Assembly (NCBI GenBank): GCA_934373235.1
Contig: CAKROW010000005.1
Location: forward strand, 19,026 to 83,025
From: an uncultured Blautia sp.
Lineage (GTDB): Bacteria; Bacillota; Clostridia; Lachnospirales; Lachnospiraceae
Direction: 5' to 3'
DNA length: 64,000 bases
The notes under the pieces are model-generated. The model was not told where the DNA came from, did not search any database, and was given only the letters and a program-made list of their open reading frames with translations. Made by a program: the position numbers and the translations under genes. Positions 50,927-60,096 of the stretch are shown here, in pieces (positions within the stretch are counted from its first letter, which is position 1; every line of letters starts with the position of its first letter).

Positions 50927-51724
50927 ATGGATAAAAGAATCATAGCCGGAATATCGGCAGCAGTGCTCTGCCTTTGCGGAGGCAGCATGGTTTATGCAGA
51001 TGCAGATCTTCCAAGACTGGTGGACGATGCCTCGCTGCTTGACGAAAGCCAGCAGGAAGAACTGACCCTGAAACTGGATGAGATCTATGAGCGGCAGGAA
51101 TTTGATGTTGTGATCGTCACCGTAGACAGCCTGGGAGACAAAACTGCCACTGAATATGCAGATGATTATTTTGATTACAATGGATACGGATATGGGGAGG
51201 ATAAAGACGGAATCCTGTTTCTTGTATCCATGGAGGATCGTGACTGGGCAATCTCCACACATGGATACGGGATCCCGGCTTTTACAGATGCAGGACAGGA
51301 ATACATCATGGATCAGGTAAAACCTCTGTTAAGTAGTGGCGATTACGGAGAAGCATTTGATACTTTTGCACAGGACTGTGATGAATTTCTTACACAGGCA
51401 TATACAGGAGAACCCTATGATGTTTCCAATCTTCCCAAAGAACCGTTTTCCATATGGTTCAGCCTTCTGGTGGCAGTTGTTGCCGGTGTGATCGTGGCAG
51501 CTATCGTAACAACGGTGATGTGGTGCAAGCTGAACAGTGTACATCCGGATGATGATGCATCTTCATATATCCGGAAGGGAAGTATGAAGGTAGACCTGAA
51601 AAGAGATATTTTCCTGTATCGTACAGTGACAAAAACAGAAAAACCAAAGAATGAAAGTGGTGGATCTTCCACCCATACGTCATCTTCGGGAGAGACGCAT
51701 GGGGGATCCAGCGGCAAGTTTTAA
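50927..51724 (+). CDS. TPM-domain membrane protein (YdjH-like)
   Basis: 265-residue exported protein. A signal peptide (about 1-25, ending VYADA) precedes a TPM domain (about 27-160; LPRLVDDASLLDESQQEEL, DGILFLVSMEDRDWAISTHG). One transmembrane helix (about 178-202) leads to a cytoplasmic tail ending in Ser/Gly/His-rich sequence. Bacillus YdjH has the same layout. AAGGAGG precedes the ATG. The stop codon is inside the operon terminator. Confidence 0.87.
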   Translation: MDKRIIAGISAAVLCLCGGSMVYADADLPRLVDDASLLDESQQEELTLKLDEIYERQEFDVVIVTVDSLGDKTATEYADDYFDYNGYGYGEDKDGILFLVSMEDRDWAISTHGYGIPAFTDAGQEYIMDQVKPLLSSGDYGEAFDTFAQDCDEFLTQAYTGEPYDVSNLPKEPFSIWFSLLVAVVAGVIVAAIVTTVMWCKLNSVHPDDDASSYIRKGSMKVDLKRDIFLYRTVTKTEKPKNESGGSSTHTSSSGETHGGSSGKF

Positions 51725-51752
51725 AAGGGGCGCGTAAGCGCCCCTTTTAAAA
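51719..51752 (+). terminator. Terminator of the SPFH operon
   Basis: TTTTAAAAGGGGCGC and GCGCCCCTTTTAAAA pair perfectly (15 bp) around a GTAA tetraloop. The structure includes the TPM stop codon. Confidence 0.9.
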
Positions 51753-51770
51753 CTTTATCTATTTAATAGG

Positions 51771-51799
51771 TTGAAATCCGTCGAAAAGTGCGTTATGAT
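51771..51799 (+). promoter_or_regulatory. Promoter of the leuB operon
   Basis: TTGAAA and TATGAT are separated by 17 bases. Confidence 0.65.
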
Positions 51800-51819
51800 A
51801 ATAACAATATCCGCAACAT

Positions 51820-51837
51820 AGTATGTTTTAACATACT
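51820..51837. promoter_or_regulatory. Operator-like palindrome in the leuB leader
   Basis: AGTATGTT-TT-AACATACT is a perfect dyad about 14 bases downstream of the expected transcription start. It could be a repressor site or a small RNA hairpin. There is no T-box. Confidence 0.4.
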
Positions 51838-51867
51838 TCGGGGAAATCGTAAGGAGTGAAGAAAGTT

Positions 51868-52953
51868 ATGGAATTCAAAATAGCACTGATTCCAGGCGAC
51901 GGAATCGGCCCGGAAATCGTGGCAGAAGCGAAAAAAGTCCTGGATAAAATCTGTGAGAAATATCATCACACATTCTCATACTCAGAAGTACTTTTAGGCG
52001 GGGCATCCATTGATGTTCACGGCGTACCACTTACAGATGAAGCAATCGCCCAGGCAAAGGCCTCCGATGCAGTACTGATGGGTTCTATCGGCGGAGATGC
52101 CAAGACATCCCCATGGTATAAGCTGGAGCCGTCCAAACGTCCGGAAGCCGGACTTCTTGCAATCCGTAAGGCATTAAATCTTTTTGCCAATCTCCGTCCG
52201 GCATATCTTTATAATGAGCTTCGCGGTGCGTGTCCGTTAAGAGACGAGATCATCGGAGACGGATTTGATATGATCATCGTACGTGAGCTGACAGGCGGCC
52301 TTTATTTTGGTGCACGTAAGACCACAGAGGAGAATGGTGTGTGTACAGCAGTGGATACTCTTTCCTATAATGAGAATGAGATCCGCCGTATTGCCATCAA
52401 GGCATTTGAGATCGCACGTAAGAGAAGAAACAAGGTTACAAGCGTAGACAAGGCCAATGTACTGGATTCTTCCAGACTGTGGAGAAAGGTAGTGGAGGAA
52501 GTGGCAAAGGACTACCCGGATGTAACACTGGAGCATATGCTGGTAGACAACTGTGCAATGCAGCTTGTCCGTGATCCGAAGCAGTTTGATGTGATCCTCA
52601 CAGAGAATATGTTCGGAGATATCCTTTCTGATGAGGCAAGTATGGTAACCGGTTCTATCGGAATGTTATCCTCTGCAAGCCTGAATGAGACAAAACTTGG
52701 ACTTTATGAGCCGAGCCACGGATCTGCACCGGATATTGCAGGACAGAATAAGGCCAATCCTATCGCAACGATTCTTTCCGCAGCCATGATGCTGAGATAT
52801 TCCCTGGATCTTGACAAAGAGGCAGATGCAGTGGAGGCAGCAGTACAGAAGGTTCTTACAGATGGTTACAGAACAGGAGACATTATGTCTGATGGCTGTA
52901 AACTGGTAGGAACAAAAGAGATGGGCGACCTGATTGCGGACGCTATCGCTTAG
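51868..52953 (+). CDS. leuB: 3-isopropylmalate dehydrogenase
   Basis: 361-residue NAD-dependent oxidative decarboxylase of leucine synthesis. IALIPGDGIGPEI begins the fold, RPAYLYNELRGACPLR and VRELTGGLYFG bind substrate, VDKANVLDSSRLW carries the catalytic Lys, and EPSHGSAPDIAGQNKANP the NAD site. AAGGAG lies 12 bases before ATG 51868; GTG at 51856 is also in frame. It heads an operon with ilvD, ilvB, serC and serA; leuA, leuC and leuD are not here. Confidence 0.95.
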   Translation: MEFKIALIPGDGIGPEIVAEAKKVLDKICEKYHHTFSYSEVLLGGASIDVHGVPLTDEAIAQAKASDAVLMGSIGGDAKTSPWYKLEPSKRPEAGLLAIRKALNLFANLRPAYLYNELRGACPLRDEIIGDGFDMIIVRELTGGLYFGARKTTEENGVCTAVDTLSYNENEIRRIAIKAFEIARKRRNKVTSVDKANVLDSSRLWRKVVEEVAKDYPDVTLEHMLVDNCAMQLVRDPKQFDVILTENMFGDILSDEASMVTGSIGMLSSASLNETKLGLYEPSHGSAPDIAGQNKANPIATILSAAMMLRYSLDLDKEADAVEAAVQKVLTDGYRTGDIMSDGCKLVGTKEMGDLIADAIA

Positions 52954-53037
52954 GAAGCAGAAAATAAAAGGTCTGCAGAGTTTCAATACAGGGAACACTG
53001 CGGACGATGTAATAAATATAAAGGAGAGATCACGGAG

Positions 53038-54711
53038 ATGAGAAGTGATACAGTAAGAAAAGGTACACAGCAGGCACCACATCGTTCCCTGTTTAATGCT
53101 CTGGGAATGACAAAAGAAGAGATGGACAAACCACTGGTAGGTATCGTTAGTTCATATAACGAGATCGTACCTGGACATATGAACCTTGACAAGATCGTAA
53201 ATGCAGTTAAACTTGGCGTAGCCATGGCAGGCGGTACACCGGTTGTTTTCCCGGCTATCGCAGTGTGTGATGGAATTGCCATGGGACATGTTGGAATGAA
53301 ATATTCCCTTGTAACACGTGACCTGATCGCAGATTCCACAGAGGCGATGGCTCTTGCACATCAGTTTGATGCACTGGTTATGGTACCTAACTGTGACAAG
53401 AACGTACCCGGACTTCTGATGGCGGCAGCCAGGATCAATGTTCCTACCGTATTTGTAAGCGGCGGCCCTATGCTTGCCGGCCATGTAAAGGGACATAAGA
53501 CAAGTCTTTCCAGTATGTTTGAGGCAGTAGGATCTTATGCAGCAGGAAGTATCAGTGCAGAGGATCTGGCAGAGTTTGAGAACAAGACCTGTCCTACATG
53601 CGGATCATGTTCCGGTATGTACACTGCAAACAGCATGAACTGCCTGACTGAGGTACTTGGAATGGGACTTAAGGGCAACGGTACCATCCCGGCAGTATAT
53701 TCCGAACGTATCCGCCTTGCAAAACATGCAGGTATGCAGGTTATGGAAATGTACAGAAGGAACATCCGCCCAAGAGATATCATGACAAAAGAGGCAGTGC
53801 TGAATGCACTGACTGTAGATATGGCACTTGGATGCTCCACAAACAGTATGCTTCACCTTCCGGCAATCGCACATGAGATCGGAATGGATTTTGATATCAG
53901 CTTTGCAAATGAGATCAGTGAGAAGACTCCCAACCTTTGTCATCTTGCACCGGCAGGCCCGACCTACATGGAGGATTTAAACGAGGCTGGCGGTGTCTAT
54001 GCAGTTATGAACGAGCTGAACAAGCTTGGACTTCTTCACACAGAATGTATGACAGTAACAGGCAGGACAGTGGGCGAGAATATCAGGGATTGCGTAAACC
54101 TGAATCCGGAAGTTATCCGCCCGATCGACAATCCGTATACAAAGACAGGCGGACTTGCCGTACTGAAAGGAAATCTTGCGCCGGACGGCGGTGTTGTAAA
54201 ACGTTCTGCAGTTGTACCGGAGATGCTTGTTCATGAAGGACCGGCACGTGTATTTGACTGCGAGGATGACGCTATCGTAGCCATTAAGAGCGGAAAGATC
54301 GTAGAGGGTGATGTAGTTGTTATCCGTTATGAGGGACCAAAAGGCGGTCCTGGAATGAGAGAAATGCTGAATCCTACATCTGCTATCGTAGGTATGGGAC
54401 TGGGTTCTTCTGTAGCACTGATCACAGACGGACGTTTCAGCGGTGCTTCCAGAGGAGCTGCCATCGGACATGTTTCACCGGAGGCTGCTGTTGGCGGACC
54501 GATCGCACTGGTTGAGGAAGGCGATATCATCAGCATCAATATCCCTGAACTGAAACTTGAGATCAGGGTTTCCGATGAGGAGCTGCAGGCAAGAAGAGCG
54601 AAATGGCAGCCAAGAGAGCCGAAAGTAACAACAGGATATCTTGCAAGATATGCTTCCATGGTAACATCAGGAAACCGTGGTGCGATCCTGGAAGTTCCCA
54701 AAGCAAAATAA
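53038..54711 (+). CDS. ilvD: Dihydroxy-acid dehydratase
   Basis: 557-residue iron-sulfur enzyme of valine, isoleucine and pantothenate synthesis. Cluster-binding Cys occur in PNCDKNVPG and CGSCSGMYTANSMNC. GPKGGPGMREML and TDGRFSGASRG are signature motifs. AAGGAG precedes the ATG. It lies 84 bases after leuB and 12 before ilvB, consistent with one operon. Confidence 0.97.
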   Translation: MRSDTVRKGTQQAPHRSLFNALGMTKEEMDKPLVGIVSSYNEIVPGHMNLDKIVNAVKLGVAMAGGTPVVFPAIAVCDGIAMGHVGMKYSLVTRDLIADSTEAMALAHQFDALVMVPNCDKNVPGLLMAAARINVPTVFVSGGPMLAGHVKGHKTSLSSMFEAVGSYAAGSISAEDLAEFENKTCPTCGSCSGMYTANSMNCLTEVLGMGLKGNGTIPAVYSERIRLAKHAGMQVMEMYRRNIRPRDIMTKEAVLNALTVDMALGCSTNSMLHLPAIAHEIGMDFDISFANEISEKTPNLCHLAPAGPTYMEDLNEAGGVYAVMNELNKLGLLHTECMTVTGRTVGENIRDCVNLNPEVIRPIDNPYTKTGGLAVLKGNLAPDGGVVKRSAVVPEMLVHEGPARVFDCEDDAIVAIKSGKIVEGDVVVIRYEGPKGGPGMREMLNPTSAIVGMGLGSSVALITDGRFSGASRGAAIGHVSPEAAVGGPIALVEEGDIISINIPELKLEIRVSDEELQARRAKWQPREPKVTTGYLARYASMVTSGNRGAILEVPKAK

Positions 54712-54723
54712 GGAGGAAGCAAC

Positions 54724-56406
54724 ATGCAGCTTACAGGTGCAGAGATCATTGTAGAATGTCTGAAAGAACAGGGCGTTGACACTGTATTCGGATATCCGGG
54801 AGGTGCCATACTGAATGTCTACGATGCTCTTTACAAATACAGAGATGAGATCACACATGTGCTGACCTCCCATGAGCAGGGAGCATCACATGCGGCTGAC
54901 GGTTACGCAAGAGCAACCGGAAAAGTAGGCGTGTGCCTGGCAACATCGGGCCCCGGAGCAACTAATCTGGTAACCGGAATCGCAACTGCATACATGGATT
55001 CCGTTCCTGTGGTTGCCATTACAGCCAATGTAGGAAGTCCGCTTCTGGGAAGAGATTCTTTCCAGGAGGTAGATATTGCAGGTATTGTGATGCCTGTAAC
55101 AAAATACAGCTTTATTGTAAAGGATATCAAAGAGCTGGCACCTACCATAAGAAGGGCATTTAAGATCGCAAAAAGCGGGAGACCGGGCCCGGTACTGGTT
55201 GATGTTCCGAAGGATATCACAGGAACTGCTTTCGAGTATGAGCCGGAGACACCTGAGGAGATCTCAAGGGAAACCCGGAATATCCGTAAAGAAGATATGG
55301 ATGAAGCGCTGGAACTTATCAAAAATGCCAGGAAGCCATTTATTTTTGTTGGCGGTGGCTGTGTGATCTCCGGGGCTTCTGAGGAAGTGAGAACGCTTGC
55401 ACATAAGATCCAGGCTCCGGTCTGTGATACACTTATGGGAAAAGGTACTTTTCCGGGAGAAGATCCTCTCTATACAGGAATGGTAGGTATGCACGGAACC
55501 AAAGCATCTGATCTTGGTGTTACAGAATGTGATCTCCTGATCGTACTGGGAGCACGTTTCAGTGACCGTGTTACAGGAAACACCAAAACTTTTGCACATA
55601 ATGCAAAGATCCTTCAGATTGATGTGGACGCTGCTGAAATCGATAAGAATATCATTGTGGATACAAGCATAGTAGGCGATGTAAGAGAAGTTTTAAGAGA
55701 ACTCCTTGCAAAGCTCCCGGAGAAAGAGCATCCGGAATGGATCAGCCATATACAGGAGCTGAAAGAAAAATATCCGTTAAGATATGATCACACTCAGCTT
55801 ACAGGACCATATATTATAGAAAAACTCTATGAGCTTACAAAAGGTGATGCGATCATCACTACAGAGGTAGGACAGCATCAGATGTGGGCGGCGCAGTATT
55901 ATAAATATAAAGAACCAAGAACTCTTCTCACTTCCGGCGGCCTTGGAACCATGGGCTATGGCCTTGGTGCAGCCATCGGTGCAAAAATGGGAAGACCGGA
56001 CAAAACAGTTGTAAACATTGCAGGCGACGGCTGCTTCCGAATGAACATGAACGAGCTGGCAACAGCAGTTCGATGCGGAAAACAGTTGATTGAGATAGTC
56101 ATGGATAACCACGTACTTGGAATGGTGCGTCAGTGGCAGACGCTCTTCTATGGAAAGAGATATTCCTCCACAATACTGGATGATTCCGTTGACTTTGTGA
56201 AATTAGCTGAAGCCATGGGTGCGCAGGCTATCCGGATCACCAGGATGGAAGAGGTTGAACCTGCATTAAAGAAAGCGCTTGCAGCAGAGGGACCCATTGT
56301 TCTTGACTGTATGATCGATCAGGACTTAAGTGTATTCCCGATGGTACCGGCAGGGGCTAATCTTGATGATGTATTTGACGAGGAGGATATGAAAGAACAT
56401 GAGTAG
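54724..56406 (+). CDS. ilvB: Acetolactate synthase large subunit
   Basis: 560-residue thiamine-diphosphate enzyme forming acetolactate or acetohydroxybutyrate. VFGYPGGAILNVYD and SHEQGASHAADGYARATG (catalytic Glu) begin the protein. ARFSDRVTGN is the FAD-domain segment, GDGCFRMNMNELATA the TPP-Mg motif, and DNHVLGMVRQWQ the C-terminal hallmark of the biosynthetic type. No small regulatory subunit (ilvN/ilvH) is adjacent. The stop overlaps serC by eight bases. Confidence 0.95.
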   Translation: MQLTGAEIIVECLKEQGVDTVFGYPGGAILNVYDALYKYRDEITHVLTSHEQGASHAADGYARATGKVGVCLATSGPGATNLVTGIATAYMDSVPVVAITANVGSPLLGRDSFQEVDIAGIVMPVTKYSFIVKDIKELAPTIRRAFKIAKSGRPGPVLVDVPKDITGTAFEYEPETPEEISRETRNIRKEDMDEALELIKNARKPFIFVGGGCVISGASEEVRTLAHKIQAPVCDTLMGKGTFPGEDPLYTGMVGMHGTKASDLGVTECDLLIVLGARFSDRVTGNTKTFAHNAKILQIDVDAAEIDKNIIVDTSIVGDVREVLRELLAKLPEKEHPEWISHIQELKEKYPLRYDHTQLTGPYIIEKLYELTKGDAIITTEVGQHQMWAAQYYKYKEPRTLLTSGGLGTMGYGLGAAIGAKMGRPDKTVVNIAGDGCFRMNMNELATAVRCGKQLIEIVMDNHVLGMVRQWQTLFYGKRYSSTILDDSVDFVKLAEAMGAQAIRITRMEEVEPALKKALAAEGPIVLDCMIDQDLSVFPMVPAGANLDDVFDEEDMKEHE

Positions 56407-57481
56407 AGTGTATAATTTTTCCGCAGGACCGGCAGTCCTTCCGGAAGAGGTTCTCAAAGAAGTTGCGGACGAAATGATGGACTACAATGGAACAGGAATG
56501 TCTGTTATGGAAATGAGCCACAGAAGCGCTGCATTCCAGGAGATTATTGATACAGCAGAAAAAGATCTTCGTGAGCTTATGAACATTCCCGACAATTACA
56601 AGGTACTTTTCCTTCAGGGAGGAGCATCCCAGCAGTTTGCCATGATCCCCATGAATCTTATGAAAAATGGAGTTGCTGACTATATTGTAACAGGTCAGTG
56701 GGCAAAGAAAGCTTATCAGGAAGCTCAGAAATATGGAAAAGCCAACAAGATCGCATCTTCTGAAGACAAAACCTTCAGCTACATACCAGATTGCAGTGAT
56801 CTTCCGATCAGTCCTGATGCAGATTATGTATATATCTGCGAAAACAACACAATTTATGGTACAAAATACAAGAAACTTCCGAACACCAAAGGCAAGACTC
56901 TGGTTGCAGATGTATCATCCTGCTTCCTGTCTGAGCCGGTAGATGTAACCAAATACGGCATCATCTACGGTGGTGTTCAGAAAAACATCGGACCTGCAGG
57001 TATGGTTATTGTGATCATCCGTGAGGACCTTATCACAGAGGATGTTCTTCCGGGAACACCGACCATGCTTACCTACAAGACCCATTCAGATGCAGGTTCC
57101 CTTTACAACACTCCGAATGCATACTGCATTTATGTATGCGGAAAGGTATTCAAATGGCTGAAAGCAATGGGCGGCCTGGAGGTTATGAAACAGCGTAATG
57201 AGGAGAAGGCAAAGATCCTCTATGACTTCCTTGATTCCAGCAAACTGTTCAAAGGAACTGTAGTTCCTGAAGACAGATCCCTTATGAACGTTCCTTTTGT
57301 AACAGGTGACAAGGAGATGGATGCCAAATTTGTCAAAGAGGCAGCCGAGGCAGGCCTTGTAAACTTAAAAGGACACCGTACAGTTGGCGGAATGCGTGCC
57401 AGCATCTACAATGCAATGCCAAAGGCAGGCGTTGAGGCACTGGTAGCATTCATGAAAAAATTCGAGGAGGAGAATGCATAA
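56399..57481 (+). CDS. serC: Phosphoserine aminotransferase
   Basis: 360-residue PLP enzyme converting 3-phosphohydroxypyruvate to phosphoserine. YNFSAGPAVLPEEVL, MEMSHRS, LFLQGGASQQFAM and YGGVQKNIGPAG (PLP lysine) are typical. ADVSSCFLSEP supplies the PLP ring aspartate. It overlaps ilvB and its stop overlaps the serA start as TAATG. Confidence 0.96.
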   Translation: MSRVYNFSAGPAVLPEEVLKEVADEMMDYNGTGMSVMEMSHRSAAFQEIIDTAEKDLRELMNIPDNYKVLFLQGGASQQFAMIPMNLMKNGVADYIVTGQWAKKAYQEAQKYGKANKIASSEDKTFSYIPDCSDLPISPDADYVYICENNTIYGTKYKKLPNTKGKTLVADVSSCFLSEPVDVTKYGIIYGGVQKNIGPAGMVIVIIREDLITEDVLPGTPTMLTYKTHSDAGSLYNTPNAYCIYVCGKVFKWLKAMGGLEVMKQRNEEKAKILYDFLDSSKLFKGTVVPEDRSLMNVPFVTGDKEMDAKFVKEAAEAGLVNLKGHRTVGGMRASIYNAMPKAGVEALVAFMKKFEEENA

Positions 57482-58644
57482 TGTTTCAGTATCATTGCCT
57501 GAATCCTATTTCCGAAAGAGGCCTTGGCCTCTTCGGAGACAACTATAAAAAAGCAGACACCCTGGATAACTGCGAAGCAGTCCTGGTAAGAAGTGCCAAG
57601 ATGCATGACCTTGAACTTCCACAGCAGGTATGTGCAGTTGCACGTGCCGGTGCCGGTGTAAACAATATCCCTGTAAAAGAATATGCGGAGAAGGGTGTTG
57701 TGGTATTTAATACACCGGGAGCCAATGCAAACGGAGTTAAGGAGCTTGTACTTGCAGGTATGTTTCTTGCATCCAGAGATATCGTAGGCGGTATTGAATG
57801 GGTGGCAAAAGAGCATGACAAAGAAGATATCGGTAAACTTGCCGAAAAGCAGAAAAAGCAGTTTGCAGGCTGTGAGATCAGCGGCAAAAAGCTTGGTATC
57901 ATCGGTCTTGGAGCAATCGGAGCTATGGTAGCAAATGCAGCATGCAGCCTTGGAATGGAAGTATATGGATATGATCCGTATCTTTCAATTGATGCAGCAT
58001 GGAATCTTTCCAGAACCATTAAGCACAGCACCAGCCTGGATGAGATCTACAGCCAGTGCGACTATATCACCATCCATGTGCCTCTTCTTGACAGCACAAA
58101 GAAGATGATCAATGAGGAAGCTTTCGCAAAGATGAAAGACGGAGTGGTTCTTCTGAACTTTGCCCGTGATCTTCTTGTTGATGAGGATGCCCTGATCAAG
58201 GCTATTGACAGTGGAAAGGTAAAGAAGTATGTAACAGACTTTGCCAATCCTACAGTGGCAGGCAGAGAGGGAATCCTGGTAACTCCGCATCTTGGGGCAT
58301 CTACAGAGGAGTCTGAGGAAAACTGTGCAGAGATGGCTGTAAAAGAGCTTCGTGATTTCCTTGAAAACGGAAATATCAAAAACTCTGTAAATTATCCAAA
58401 CTGTGATATGGGTAAGTGCGTTGCAGTAGGAAGAATTTCCCTTGCACACAAAAATATCCCGAATATGATCAGCCAGGTAACCAAGATCCTTGGTTCCGAG
58501 GGCCTGAACATTGCGGATATGACAAATAAGAGTAAGGGTGAATTCGCCTACACTCTGATCGATCTTGAAAGCGCAGCATCCAGCAGTGCTCTTGAGGAAT
58601 TAAAAGAGATCGAAGGCATGTATAAAGTACGTGTGATCAAATAA
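57481..58644 (+). CDS. serA: D-3-phosphoglycerate dehydrogenase
   Basis: 387-residue NAD-dependent dehydrogenase, first step of serine synthesis. GLGAIGAMVANAA is the NAD loop, VPLLDSTKKMINEEAF and LVTPHLGASTEES (catalytic His) complete the D-2-hydroxyacid dehydrogenase domain. A short C-terminal ACT-like domain (about 318-387) suggests serine feedback control. It is the compact type common in Clostridia. Translation is coupled to serC. Confidence 0.94.
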   Translation: MFQYHCLNPISERGLGLFGDNYKKADTLDNCEAVLVRSAKMHDLELPQQVCAVARAGAGVNNIPVKEYAEKGVVVFNTPGANANGVKELVLAGMFLASRDIVGGIEWVAKEHDKEDIGKLAEKQKKQFAGCEISGKKLGIIGLGAIGAMVANAACSLGMEVYGYDPYLSIDAAWNLSRTIKHSTSLDEIYSQCDYITIHVPLLDSTKKMINEEAFAKMKDGVVLLNFARDLLVDEDALIKAIDSGKVKKYVTDFANPTVAGREGILVTPHLGASTEESEENCAEMAVKELRDFLENGNIKNSVNYPNCDMGKCVAVGRISLAHKNIPNMISQVTKILGSEGLNIADMTNKSKGEFAYTLIDLESAASSSALEELKEIEGMYKVRVIK

Positions 58645-58669
58645 GACCTGTCTGAGAGAGGAGGATTTC

Positions 58670-58819
58670 ATGACAGTAGAAAAATTACTGAGAAACCATG
58701 CAAAAAGGGTGAATAAACTGGCCAGAAAGATACGGCTGATGAAATCCCTCAAAAAGAACAGGAAGAGATTGTGGAAAATCTCCAAAGCCATAGCTACAGT
58801 AATGGAAAAAAGACTGTAA
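58670..58819 (+). CDS. Small basic protein (49 aa) at the end of the serine operon
   Basis: 49 codons with a strong GAGGAGG six bases before the ATG. The peptide is very basic (about 20 Lys/Arg) and predicted helical: MTVEKLLRNHAKRVNKLAR, then LMKSLKKNRKRLWK. It begins 25 bases after serA and ends 11 bases before the operon terminator. I recognise no family. A nucleic-acid-binding peptide is possible; a chance ORF is less likely given the ribosome site and position. Confidence 0.6.
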   Translation: MTVEKLLRNHAKRVNKLARKIRLMKSLKKNRKRLWKISKAIATVMEKRL

Positions 58820-58829
58820 CAGATAACTG

Positions 58830-58882
58830 AAATGCCGTTGCCATTCAGAACATCAGGATCTGAATGACAACGGCATTTTGCT
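58830..58882 (+). terminator. Terminator of the leuB-serA operon
   Basis: AAATGCCGTTG-CATTCAGA pairs with TCTGAATG-CAACGGCATTT, followed by TGCTGTTTTGG. Confidence 0.75.
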
Positions 58883-58925
58883 GTTTTGGGGTTGAAATTT
58901 AAAATACCTGTCTGACAGGAAAATA

Positions 58926-59897
58926 TCAGCTTCTGGAAGCAATAAAGTCAAGAACTTCCTCTTTGGTCGGCATAACTCTTAAGGCACCTTTACGGGTGGT
59001 AATGAGGGATGCGGCGGCATTTGCGAAAGTGAGAAGCTCTTTCAGATTGTCATCTGTAAGATCTTCAAGTCCGTGTTCCAGGACATAGTTCAGTGTGCTT
59101 GCACAGAATGTATCTCCGGCACCGGTAGTTTCGATGGTATTTTCCTGAAGGAAAGGAGCAGCTTCTGCCTTGCGGCCCTTATAGTAAGCGCGGCTTCCGT
59201 CTTTACCCATGGTGATGAGGACGAGAGGAATGTGGTATTTTTCTTCAATAAGAGCAGCGCCCTTGTCATAATCTGTGGTTCCGAAAAGAAATTCCACTTC
59301 ATTATCGGAAATCTTCAGTACATCGCAGTGCGCAAGGCCATATTCGATCTCTGCTCTGGCATCATCCAGGGATTTCCAGAGAGGAGGACGTAAATTAGGG
59401 TCAAAGGTAATGATACATCCGGCTTCTCTGGCGATATCCAGGGCATATCTGGTGGCTTCTCTTACACCTTCATGTGTGGAGGAAAGAGTACCGAAGTGGA
59501 AAATTTTGGAGTTACGGATCAGATCCGGATCAACGTCTTTCTTTGTAAGCATCATATCAGCGCCTGGATTACGGTAAAAAGAGAAATCTCTGTCTCCGTC
59601 CGGATAGGTATGTACAAAGGCGAGGGTTGTATGGATCTCCTCATCTGTGACAAGGTTTCTGGTATCGATACCACATTCTTCAACTGCTTTCTTAAGCTGG
59701 TCTCCGAACATATCATGTCCTACTTTTCCGATAAAAGCAGTCTTTTTGCCAAGGCGGTTCAGCATGGCAAGTACGTTACAGGGTGCACCGCCCGGATTGG
59801 CTTCAAATACAGGGTTTCCCTGAGAACTGCTGCCATTTTCGGTGAAGTCGATAAGGAGTTCGCCAAGGGCAGTAACGTCAAACAATCTTTTTTCCAT
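58926..59897 (-). CDS. Fructokinase (PfkB family)
   Basis: 323-residue ribokinase-fold sugar kinase. ALGELLIDFT, NPGGAPCNVLAML and GKVGHDMFGD start the protein; TITFDPNLRPPLW-type and DVLKISDNEVEFL segments follow; ETTGAGDTFCAS contains the catalytic Asp and anion hole. The set is typical of fructokinases (ScrK), so fructose 6-phosphate formation is the likely reaction. CAGGAGG precedes the start on the minus strand. No sucrose genes are adjacent. Confidence 0.9.
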   Translation of the reverse strand: MEKRLFDVTALGELLIDFTENGSSSQGNPVFEANPGGAPCNVLAMLNRLGKKTAFIGKVGHDMFGDQLKKAVEECGIDTRNLVTDEEIHTTLAFVHTYPDGDRDFSFYRNPGADMMLTKKDVDPDLIRNSKIFHFGTLSSTHEGVREATRYALDIAREAGCIITFDPNLRPPLWKSLDDARAEIEYGLAHCDVLKISDNEVEFLFGTTDYDKGAALIEEKYHIPLVLITMGKDGSRAYYKGRKAEAAPFLQENTIETTGAGDTFCASTLNYVLEHGLEDLTDDNLKELLTFANAAASLITTRKGALRVMPTKEEVLDFIASRS

Positions 59898-59924
59898 TTG
59901 AAAATCCTCCTGAGTGATAATATG

Positions 59925-59939
59925 TTCATATAATATGAA
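59925..59939. promoter_or_regulatory. Palindrome upstream of the fructokinase gene
   Basis: TTCATAT-A-ATATGAA is a perfect 15-base dyad about 30 bases before the start codon. Further upstream on the minus strand TTCCCA and TATAAT lie 17 bases apart. An operator is possible but unproven. Confidence 0.35.
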
Positions 59940-60096
59940 ACAGGTTCCGTGTTTCTTATTATAATGTTTATAAATGGATTTGGGAAGAACTAAATTGCTT
60001 TATTTTTTCAGAAAAAAGTGGTAAACTGTTTTTATAATAAAACTATTACAGTAAATTGCCGGGCAATATGAACACAGTCAAATAGCAAGACAGACC

